From positions 4,719,515 through 4,783,514 of the forward strand of contig LS997562.1 of the NCBI GenBank assembly GCA_000469685.2: DNA of 64,000 bases, read 5' to 3'. Numbering within the stretch: position 1 is the first letter of the stretch; every line of letters starts with the position of its first letter. Below, piece after piece: positions 32,036 to 44,000 of this stretch. Position numbers and translations under genes: made by a program. The notes under the pieces were generated by a model. That model saw only the letters and a program-made list of their open reading frames with translations, made no database searches and was not told the DNA's origin. Origin of the DNA: Haemonchus contortus. Its lineage: Eukaryota > Nematoda > Chromadorea > Rhabditida > Trichostrongylidae.

Positions 32036-35000
32036 CTAGGTTGATTCATCTGAAAATTTCATCCTTCCGCTTTGTCGTGAACGTCTATTGACACCTTGAT
32101 TTGACAAGCGTTGTCGACCCTTGCCTGTACTCGAGCGCCGTGGTGAAGTACTCTTGATCTGCAAAATAAGCAAATTATTCCATTGTTAGCATAAACAATC
32201 GAAAATGGAATGGAAACTGGAAACAAATGGACACTGATGGAGCGCCTATTTGCAACCCATTCATCAAATAATTGCCTTATAGGTATCCATGTTGGGAGTA
32301 AATTTTGAAACGGAGCAACCTGAAACCTCAATGAAATACTTTGGGGTTATCGTTCAGTAGGAGAAACGGCGTTGGTTGAGCAGCAGAAATCGGAAAATAG
32401 ACAATATGGCTGTGGGGCAGGAGGCGCCATTGTGCTCGCTGCGCAGAGTTAGTTACTGCAAGTGAGCACTTCAATCGGTTCTGAACGCAAGTCCTTTTGG
32501 GGTATATTGCAAGCTGGGTCTACCTCTGATGCTGTACGCAACGGTACCAAAGTCACCTAGATCTTGAGCCCTTCTCGTACAGCGTGTCCTATCGACCCAG
32601 GGAACGTGGACCAGTCTCTATGGATTTAAAGACTTCCATGTTGTGCATGCCTGTGACTCAACGCTAAGCAAGTAGGGACCCTACCAGCCCTTTGCGACGG
32701 TGTCCCATTCCTTTGCGGAGGGGATTATCTGATGTCTACTCTGGATCATAACAGAAACAAATGTGGAGCATATATTCTGGTGGGCAGACAAACAGCTTTC
32801 ATCTAATGATCGATGTAAAGTTATTAGATCTCAAAAAGACGATCTTTAGTCGTTCGTTTTTGTTCGTTTTTGTTTCACGATATGCTAGCCTTTTTAGAAG
32901 GTCATAAAACTACCGGATAAGCCACAATCTCTTCTCAGTATGCTCTATTTTGTGGGGATTGCCCAATAGAAGGTGAACGAAAAAATTCCTCACTTTTCCA
33001 CTCTCCTTGGAGCGCAGATTTCCTGCTGAAGGGCTTCTCCGACCACTTTCTTTGGAACGCAGGTGCTCTGTCGAAGGACTCATTCGACCACTTTCTTTGC
33101 AACGCAGGTTTCCTGAGTTTCCTGTCGAGGGACTCGTTCGACCACTTTCTTTGGATCGCACATTTCTTGATAAAGGGCTCGTTCGACTGCTTTCTTTGAT
33201 ACGCAGGTTTCCTGTCGAAGGACTTGTTCGAGGTCTGGCACATGGTGAACTCGACGCTCTTCTCACAGGCTCCGACCTTGCTACAAGTCTGAAATTGAGA
33301 CATTTGACCTTCTCTCTCATGAGGGGCCCACATTCTCTTTATGTGAATTTGTGCAGTCGAGATGTGCCTATTCCACCTAGACTCATGAAAGAATCCTTTG
33401 TGTGAACCTCGATTACAACAGCGCATGAACAATGCTCTCCAGTGTTCGTGAAGTTGAAATGTCACCTACTTTTGCGGAGCAGCCGTTTTGAAGTACTGAA
33501 CAACTCGAGCCATCGTTGGCCTTTTCTCGGGGTCTGCCCTCCAACAAGTATTCATCACTTTAATGACAGCAAGAGGAAGGGTTTCATCAGTTGGTGGACG
33601 AAATTTAGGGTCAAATATCTGCAATAGGACACTGAATACTCAGTTTGCACTCTTGATGACTATGGAAATTCGAAAATCACCGAGTTCATACCACTTTTTC
33701 TCTGACCGTTTTGTTATCCATTCCTTTATAAGGGGTTTGGCCATAATTGAAGATTTCCCAAAGAAGTATCCCATACGAGTACACATCACTTTTTGCCGTA
33801 TACACTCGTGTCGCTATAACTTCAGGAGCCTGCCTGAATTATAGCGTCGTCATTAGTGAAAATAGTGCTAATCTGTTCATTTGTAAAAAAATCAAGAGAA
33901 TTAAGCTACATATTCAGAGATACGAATCGCGCGGTGGCGTTGTTGGGTGGCTGAGTACGAGTAGCAAGAAATACTGGCGATTGGGATCTCACATAAGGTA
34001 TTATATCACCTGTATCCGACTTGTCCTCTTGAGCTTTGCTATTCACGCAAGTCGACTTTGAGCCATCCGTTACTATCCTGCGCACGTCGTTCCATTGTTG
34101 GGCAAGCATGTTAACCATAGGATCGGCCCACTTCGATTTAGCCCTTCCCGACGCTCGCTTGTGAGGCAATGAGATCGAGTTCGTTAGCCGGAAAATCCTT
34201 CATTTTTTTACAAACGAGCTACATGACCGGCCGATTTTCGTTTACGATTATACATTTGTCTTCGCAGCTGTGTTTGTGGTATGTTCACGAAGCGACACTT
34301 TGCAAATTCTACGTTCCGTTGACCAACGCAGACCAAAACATCTCTGAAGCTTCCTTTCCGTCGTCATCTGTCGATACACTGATAATGATCGGAATTAACT
34401 TCTATTGGGAGAGCCCAGACGCGCCAATACCGTTGGCAAAGGTGAGGATAGGTGGGAAATCGCTGAAACACTCTTCACCAAATCTTGGCTTGTGGACTCA
34501 GCAATCGGGTTCGAAATAAGGCACGGGCTGCGCCAAAAACCGCTTTTTGCTGGGCCAGTGCTGTTTTGACAACCGATGATATGTTGCTATGTTGTCCCTT
34601 GGTGCAATGGTTGGAGATATACACAATAGAGGGTAGTATACTTACCATTTTATCGGAATTTTTTCGTCTTTCGGTATATTATAGGTTTCCGCTTGCTTCG
34701 ATAAACCGAAATCGCTAAGTTTTACAATACCTTTTGACACATCAATGAGGCAATTCCGACATGCAATGTCTCTGCAGAGATGTTTAGAATGGTAAAGGAA
34801 GAAGTTCATAGATAGTCGAATTCTTAACATACCGATGCATACAAACTTTCGCATGTAAGTAGGCAAGGCCGGTTGCGGCATCGATAGCATAGCCAACCAG
34901 CATTTTTGTCGGTAACTTAATATACAGATGCACATTGTGTTATTTCCTTTCGTATGGACAAGTGGGGGAAGGTGGTATAGTGGCGTGTGCACACTGTCAC

Positions 35001-38000
35001 ACACGCGTGGTCATTGGATCGAAGCCTGGATTGATATGCGCTCGGGCCAACAGAGCCGTCCCTCCGGGATCGCCTCTTTGGTACCAGGTTCATCTGATTT
35101 GTATATCTTCTGGCCACTGCAAGTCATTATAGAGGCCACTACGCATCAAACATGCCACTACAATTCTGAAATGTGAGATGAGAGGGTTTGGAAATTTGGC
35201 ACTCTTGAGGTCTGCGAAGACCAGAGTTGCGGTGGTGAACGAAGAAAGGTAAGAAAAGAGCTGCTGACATCACTAGATATACAGTTTCTCGCATCGCGAC
35301 CAATATTCTATTTAAGCTCCTAGTTGCTTATATTTTCTTTTTATATTTTTGTTCGTAATTTCATCACATTCGCAAAGGCACAGTTCATAACTAGAATGGT
35401 TATTGATTTTTAATTAGGATGAATGCCGGCTCTCAATTATGCCACAAAGGACGCTGTCGGTGCGGAAGAAGGCCGAGGCAGGAGCAGCAAGGGCTCAAAG
35501 ACCGGCTTCGTCGAAATTCGTATCCAAAGTCCAACAAGTTTTGTTGGCGTTGTAGAGGCTGCACCATTCACAGTGGAGCACTTAAGTTGGATATTCAAAG
35601 AGCTTTGAAATTGCTATGCTATAACATCAACAATAAAAGCCATGGAATAGCAATATGAGAACAATAGCAGGGGATAACTGTAAAGCTTGCAGCAACATAA
35701 ACTTTTGGTTGAATGCAGTCCTGACCTCATGACGAAAGGAGACGGCAGTTTTTGATTCTTTCCTTTCTGTGGCTTGCTCCTTTCGCATTTGCAAGCGATT
35801 GAACGCATATCCCTTTTTCAGCACTTTCGTCGTCATAAGTCTTACTACTTCTACATTGATTAATTCGAGAACCCTTTCACCTAGTGCGACTTCATTGATT
35901 TCTTTGCCACAGAAGCCAGCTATTTTTCACCCACGCCTCCGTTTTCTAAAATAAAAAGAGTACTTTAAAGGCATCATGCCTGGTGCCTTCGAGTCTCTAC
36001 CAGTGTGGAGTGATGGATGGTTTATTTGTGGTGTGGTAACTTCCCCGCAAAAATCGCGTCGCGCTCTCCGCATCCGCGATTTCGCGCATGAAGGGGAAGG
36101 TTTGAACTTTCATTGAAAGGACACTGTAGCCACCGCGGAACCACTGTCGCGTGCCGTGTTAATTCGGAGAAAAAGGCCTCCACCCTTAATTTGCGGATGC
36201 GCGTCGGTTTCTTTTGTTTTTATGACTAGCATTATGTTTAAGACAGAATTCCAGCTGTTGTATCGCAGACACTGAGGAGATCTTCGAAACTCGTGTTCTC
36301 GAAGTGAATATATAGTAAACTAACATTAGTATTTTTTCTCAAGTAATTGTTTAGTGCACCACCATCCACATATTCCATGACAATCATAGCATTGTCGGCA
36401 CTCTTCTGTGCAACTCCGTAAAATCTGACTACGTTCCTGAAAAGCAGAACTACTGATAATGTCGTTTCAAGCTATTATTCTACTAACAAAAAGTATTACA
36501 TTTCCTTAAAATGTTGCAGTTTCCTTTTGATTCAAAATGTTGCGATGGCTATGGCCGCTCTGTCCTGCAGCCCATAGAATCAGTGGATAACCGAGCTGCG
36601 ATCGAGACGGTGTGATCTGTGCAGGGGACATAATTCGCGATTGCCAGATCGCACTTTCGTGACTATAGACGGCGGCGCACAACAACGACGACGATATGAT
36701 ACAATGTCAGGGAGGTTAGATTTCAGCGAACAATAGCCACGAATGCCTTTGCGACGGGACCGCAGCGTGCGCCTAGCCAGTGTACTTTGAAGTTGAAAGA
36801 ACGCTGGGAAATATAAGGTTTGCTCCGTATTTCGCCCTCGGTTTTGAAATGGATTTGTCCTCCACTTGGCCATTATTATTAGCTTTGACAGGTTATACTG
36901 ATTGTGACGGGGTAGAGAAAATTGCCGCAAAGTGATTACATCTTTCGAATGCTGGTTGAGTGCCTTCGCTGTGGAATTCCTACATCTCTTCTCTGTACCA
37001 TTGATCGCTAACACTGGTAGATGACGGCGACGGCAGAATGTAGGCTGATAAGGGATGACCACTTCCTTCTTTCAGTCATTCTTCTCCTCTTTGACGATTA
37101 TTCAACGTTGCCAAAGGGATCGCTGTTCTTGTTAGTTGTCGGGTGGCACCGTCAGACATCCAGCGACACCGCAAGCTCACGTGGGCACCCTTTTTCCAGT
37201 GAAGTGAATTGAGGCTTTTCCTGATTACTTCGTGATCACTTTCGAATCACTCCTTGCGGACCACACGAGGAAGGCCAATGTCCATGCAAACAGGGTGATC
37301 GAGGTAGTTTCTTCTTTACCTCGATCAGTGTGATACAGCAGAGACAGTGTTGGGGCAAAACACCATGTCACAGATGGACAACGCCACAAATCACAAGGGC
37401 CGGTACGGTAAGCAGACAACCGACGCAGACTTATGATTAGTAGTATGTAGTTTAGAAAAGTAATTGACATTCTGAGTTCTCACTTGTGACGATACTGCCT
37501 CATTAGACGTGCTTCTTTGTACATATCATCCATTATTGTTTGGTTTTCCTTGTCTACTTTTGTCTGTAAGTTGTTGTATCAACTAACAAGGAAGGACTTT
37601 CAGGGCGTGGAACGCTTTTTGAAAATGGTTTTTTGCATGGTATAGGGGTATGAGCACTGAGTATAGAACTATGGTCCATTTCCGCTAAATGTCTCTCTGA
37701 ATGCCAAAAAAGGAATGGAAATGATTTTGTCAGAAATTGCCGTTTTAACCCATTAAGCGTCGTTTGTTTCATTCATGGCGTCGACTGTCCGCACAGTAGA
37801 AGGCGCCAGTGGATTACGCAAGAAAATAACGTGAACCGTAGCCAAAAAAAGGGAGCCACATGTTGAAACATGTTGAAAAGTGCGGGAAAGTTTTATATGA
37901 GCTCTCCACGGTTGGACTGCTAGCAGCGACGGATGGTGTGGTGGATAGCGATGTGGTCTTCGAGTTTGGACGGCTAGGTTGGGTTGCTGGTTCGGATGTC

Positions 38001-41000
38001 CGAGGCTTTGGCGTTTTTGTATTTTACGCTGCCACCTCCAAATTGACTCCATTTTGCACGAGGGTTAAAGCAAGTGCCTGGCTGGTGACATGGTTGTGAC
38101 CAGGACCAGCGATAACTTCTACAAGTCGTTAGAATTCAATGTGTGGAGCACTATCAGTGGAGGAACTTCCAGGCTTCACACACTCACATCGAGAGTTCAT
38201 TCAGCTGGTAAAATATTGGTGAACCGGTATGAATCATTTTGGTGGTCAAAAAACTCGATATCATATAATCTGGTCTTCGGACATTGTATGTGCATTGCAC
38301 AGTCCATACAATTCTTTGAAGATTTGGGCAGTGATAGTTTGATTGTTGTTTTATTTCGACCGAATTCCTTCGAAACTGATGACTCGCTTTCACTGTTTTT
38401 TTTTACCCTAGCGGTTTTCCACTGTTTTGATTGGTCATCTCCAGATCCTTCTCTCCTCACGATCAGCATCTTCTGCAGTCACCTCGGCTTCAACAAGGTC
38501 CTTCTTGATCGCATCCTGCCAGCCCTTCTATCAGGACGCGGATTTAGGGAATCATATGTTGGGAGCGGGTATCGCCCAAACCCTTCATCTAGTCATTAAT
38601 CTAGTGATCTGTCGCTTGAATGATTTCCACCGAGGGTGACAGCTCTTCATATCAAGCCCATTCAGCCCAATGCGCATGGATCTTTCGGTAAGAAGACGAG
38701 TTGAAAGAGAGTCTGATTCGTTTTCCCACAGAAGTCCGCGGTTGACGTCCAGGAAAAGGTCGGAATCGAGAGCTACAATGAATATGGGAATCCTGTTGTC
38801 TTTGCATGGACGAAAGAGGTCGAGGACAGCTTCCATCAAACAGGAGCCATATTATAGGGTTCCCCCATTACAGCATTTATATAGTGTGAAATGATGACAC
38901 CCTCTATCCTCCTGGGAGTGTGAAGCCTGGAAATCTTCACTGATAGTGCGCCACACATTAAATTCTAAAGACTTGTAGAAGTTATCGCTGGTCCTGGTCA
39001 CGACCATGTCACCAGTCAGGCACTTGCTCTGACCCTCTTGCGAAATGGAGCCAATTTGGAGGTGGCAGTCAGGCACTTGCTCTGACCCTCTTGCGAAATG
39101 GAGCCAATTTGGAGGTGGCAGCATAAAATGCAAAAACGCCAAAGCCTCGGACATCCGAACCATCAACATAACATAGCCGTACAAACTCGAAGACCACATC
39201 GCTACCCACCACACTATCCGTCGCTGCCAGCAGCTCAAACGAGGAGAGCACATATGAAACTTTCCCGCACTTTTCAAAATGTGGCCCCATTTTTCGGCTA
39301 GTGTTCTTCATATTTTCAATGCGCAGTCCACTGGCGCCTTCTGCTGTGCTGACAGTCGACGCCATGAATGAAACAAACGACACCTAATGGGTTAAAAAGG
39401 CAATTTCTGATTTATTTCAAAATTGCTTCCACTACTTTTTTGGCATTGAGAAGGCCATTTGGCGAAAATGGACCATAGTTCTATACTCAGTTCTCATGCC
39501 CCTATACCATGCAAAAAACCATTTTCAAAAAGCGTCCCACGCCCGGAAAGACCTTCCTTGTAAGAGAACCTGTTTAGGATGTCTATATTGGTCTATAAGT
39601 GTACGCGCGTGTAAAGTGCAAATAGCCTAGGCGCAAAATCGATATCTATCTCAACATACAGCACTAGCACGTGTACACTAGAGTAATTCTAACACGGGTG
39701 AGCCATGAATGATCAAGCAAGTTTTCTCAGGTCTGTTAGATTTCCATGTCATTACAATTTGTAAATTTTTAAGCTGCTATTAACACAAACTCACCAATTT
39801 TACGGCGACCTGAATCGGGGGATCATTTGGGGTTTCCTGCATTGTTCCAACCCACACCTCACCAAATGCACCAGCACCAATTTTCGTACTTAGCTTCACC
39901 TTGTCACTTCGTAATTCCCATTTCTGTTTAGGAATCGGTGTTTTCAGCACGACACCGTCTTTCACAGGTGTTCCACTTGAGTGATGGTATCTTAAATATT
40001 GCATCTGAGTTAGGAGAACAATTGTATTTCTCCGGACGGTCGAGCCGTTATCATTGAAATGGCGGAGCCTTTCCATTTTCAAGCCCATACAGTGAGAAAG
40101 TCTGTTGTGAGCAATTGTGAAGAGCATCATTTGTAGAGTTGTGAAGACATTGCTCTCCACCTTGAAGGCAATGCCCATCTAAAAGTGTTTCTGAGATTTC
40201 ACCATTGGTTGAAATTCTGACCCCCAACGGTAGCTTTAGGGACGGTGTCAGTTCGGAAAGTAGCCTCCATAGGGCAAAATAAGATAAGAGCCCCAAGGCG
40301 ATATTGAGTCTATGAAGGTTGCACAGAGACGCACACATTGCACGGAGGCAGCCTAGTGTAGCCAGCGGTATGCAATGGTACACACGTTTGGACAGCTCGT
40401 CCAAACATCTCCATACTACTTCTGTCGTCAGTATAACAATTACATTTTGTAGAACCTATATGTTCCTCTAAGAGCGACTTTCCAATAACAGTTCGAAAAC
40501 CTACTTTATTAACTCCATAATGTCTTTATTCTTGTTAGTACCATCGATCGTAAAGATGTGTTCATTGCTCACCACTTTATAGCGTAAAGGGTAATCTTGT
40601 ACTTTACCTTCCCATTTGATTGTGATCCATGCCTGGAAGAAGACTCAAACTCTCTTCAAAGACAGCCTTCAGCCTCATTTTCGCTTCAATTTTCACATAT
40701 CTTTTCAATGGCTTCTTCAAAAAATCATGGCGGACCTTATTTATTTGAATTCTGAATGATCTCACCACAATATTCAATATTCCATAATCGAAATCTGCTT
40801 GTGTATCTAGTCCCCTGATGAGAAAATCTCCTTCGTTTTTTAGTAAGCCGGCTATGTCTTCAAGTGGCAGACAGCCGTGATACCACTCTTCTTTTTCTAG
40901 GTCCTAAAGGGGTCGCATTGGTCGGTTCCAGCGTCATTGCCCAATTGAAAATAGTTCTTACTGCTAAAATTCTATCCAAAGCAAATCCCAGCATATCTGT

Positions 41001-44000
41001 TTCTGTCTTGGTGGTGTGCCCAGTCTGGAACACAATCTCCTAACTAACGTTGAAGAATTATTTCATGATGTAAGCGATTCTCACCCCGACCAGATCAAAA
41101 GAGGGAGCCTCTTGCGCTGGTCGTGTTGCTTCATCGTCTTTTCCCAATTCCCCGTCGGGTTCCTTCAGGGCTTCCTGCAAATACAAAGCACTTCATTGTG
41201 AGTTTTCTTAGTCTTAGTCTGAGTCTTTAGGCCTCTTTGTAGGGCAGTTGTGGACCGATTTAGACAAAATGTGTAGAACAGTCGAGATTCGTTAAGTCCA
41301 AAAGGGTGAAGCCTTGGGCGTTAATCAATCCCGTCTGAGGGATGTGCCAATGCATTCGACTTCCATTCAGAATCGTAGTGGCGGATTGAATGCGTATGTT
41401 ATACAATGACTAGCGGTGACTAGTCGATGTATGAGTCAAGACTTTTATCCTCCCAGACGAGTCCTGTAGCAACTAACCGACCTGACAGGGATGGAAGGTC
41501 GGTTGGTCTCAGCGGATGACGGTCCGGGATTCAAACCTGTGGCATGCGTGTGTGTAGTGCGGCACTTGCCATTTCACCACTCCCGCTCAGAGTTGTAGTT
41601 ATCTCAAACGGTTTTCAAATCTGCTCATTCTTGTAAGCTTTCGAAGGGGCTATGCTTTTACTTGATTCTGAAGTGTAGAAGCTTTATAGATTCCCCTAGC
41701 TGCACTTCTTCCAAAATCCTTTCCTTAATCAGTTGTAACTCATTACTGACATACCTTTGCTTCGCCCACATCTTTGGGGGCGGGTGTCTTTTCTGCCGTC
41801 CTTTCTTTACTCCGGTTCAGTAGTTTACATTGTGGGAGGGATAACACTTTTCTTGGTTAATTTGCCGTCTGCGAACTTTTCACGGAGTGGAAGAGGGTAG
41901 GCATGGTTGTGGCAAGAGCCACCACATGCTATGGAAAGGCAAAGTGAGCTTTTCCTACTGCTGTGTGCTGTGCAGTAACTTCCGTAACAGTAGTTCTCTG
42001 CTGATAGCACTCAGAAATCAACGCTGTAAGCAACCTCGCTTATGACTGTGATAGTATATAGAACCGACTTGCTGGTTTGATCTTTACAGTAATAATCCAT
42101 TGGCTGCGGGGGGGGGGGGGGGAAGAGGGAGGCAGACAGTGTAAGGCAAACAGTCCACGCCCCTTCAAAGCTGTTTGTTTTCCAGCCGGCGGGCTATGAA
42201 AGCAGCCATTGAAGATTGATCCCCCCCCCCTCCATGGGTTGATTGAATGACTAAGCGACTTTGCTATAACTAGAATGATCGGATTATACAACCGAATAGC
42301 TCTTTGTGTTAGGTTATGAGGGAAGTTCTCGCCGTTTTGACAGCTAATTTTCTTAAAACCATAACTCATTACAAAGTGAATATTTCATTCACTATACAGG
42401 GTGGGCCAAAATTATGATTACACAGACATCACATCCTCGAAGACTAATGGAAAGCTAAAAAAGCAGACCAATTTTATAAAAGTGCCTATTACTAATCTCT
42501 TATCAAAATAGCACATTGAGACTGGGATCTGTTGCTTCCTGCTTTCGCCCAACCCCAGGGACGACGATAGACTGCATTGACGTGGCACGCAGCTAAGGTC
42601 ATCGAGTTGATCCCAGCTTTTTGCAAGGCATTTTCGAGATTATTCCTCTTCTTGTTTGGGCTAATGGATGCTCTCATCTCAAAGGCTGAACACACTGAGA
42701 CATACATGGGATTCAGGCCAGGGCTCCAGAGTGGTTGCTGATCGAAGGTAATGAATTCAGGGAACCCCTTTTACGGAATTTCTAGGCGATATCTTATCTG
42801 CAGTTGGGAGCATCATCTTTACAATATGTACGGTTTGAATCGCCAAAGTTTCCTATTGCGCATGAAGAGATCGAACAGGTCTCCAAATCACCTTTCACTC
42901 CTTATTTTACAAAAGTAATCGGTGCTTTTGCCTCAGCGGTGACGCTCGCAAAGGATATCGCAGAAAGTGAGCAAGCCTAGCGCTGCATCACTTCCATTTC
43001 TTTCAGCTTTATACAAATCTTGTAGCCCTGCTTATTGGGTACCTTTTTTTCACTGCGGATATCCTTCCGCCGGTGAACAGGAATCCCGTACGACAATTTT
43101 TTGTATGCGGCGAGGCAGCTTTGGTGAGCCAACATTTCTCTTCTTTTTAGCCTGCTCACTGGGGAAATCACTTTCTGATCGTTTAACGGCCTTGTGGTGC
43201 ATATAATGCTTCAGGATTTCGCCCAGAAAAACTTCATGAGATATCCATTCATTTGGTCATTTCGGGCTCAGAATGAACTTCGCTGCTACGCAGACCTTCG
43301 CCCTGCTTCATTAAAACTTCCACTTAATATAACCGCAGGCCTCTTAGGATTACCACTCCTATCTGCAATTGTTCCTAACTCTCGAAAGCGTCCTATAATT
43401 GAGTGTACCCCCTGCCTTGTTACGCTGAGTCATCTGTAGATGCACCGTGCCAAAAGTGCTTGTAAATGCAAAGTGACGATTTATTCACAGGGTAGTTACG
43501 CCTACATTATTTTCAAAATCTACCAGAAGTTTAGTATCATCAGGAAAGCTATAATGTAATCTACCTTGTGAAATAGAAGAAAGCGAACGAATTGCTATGA
43601 CCTCAGAGAAAAATCGTTATGAGCGTCAGCGCGCGCTGTAATCATAATTTTGGCCCACCCTGTAAGTCCCGCTCGATTCTACACATCTTTGCCAACGTGA
43701 CGCAAATTCGCTCATTCCATTCTCTTGATTTTTGAGTTCTCGATCCTTTAAAAAATTATCCATGTGTTTGAATAAATGGAGGCCAGTGCTGACAGGTACG
43801 ATGCGTAGTGTGGGTGCTGGAGAGCTTCGAGCCGCAGTTCGTTCAACTTCTGGAAAACGATTTGTGACAAATGCGGTCGGCCACTGTTGTGCAAAAGCAG
43901 GCGATTCACTAGTGCTGGCTGCATTCCCTTGTACATCTCGTGAATTTGATTACAGTGGGACTATGCGGTAATGGTTTGATCGGACGATGAAAAGAGTAGT

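Larger units (their letters stand above)
37587..39560. mobile_element. Foldback DNA transposon with TAA target duplication, in K3 intron 6
   Basis: Arms of roughly 550-640 bp (37587 to about 38160, about 38920 to 39560) are inverted copies. Ends read CAAGGAAGGACTTTCAGGG (left) and CAAGGAAGGTCTTTCCGGG (inverse of right). TAA stands on both sides (37584-37586 and 39561-39563). A 3-bp TWA duplication is known for PIF/Harbinger elements, so a non-autonomous member is possible; no transposase is seen. The right arm contains a 53-bp tandem duplication (39013-39118). The spacer holds an RTE fragment. Confidence 0.65.

Noticed and set aside
33007..33405. Plus-strand 132-residue frame with repeated RPLSLxRRF units
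   Set aside because: It is the antisense of the repeat in the K3 tail exon; the minus-strand exon is fixed by homologous splice sites.
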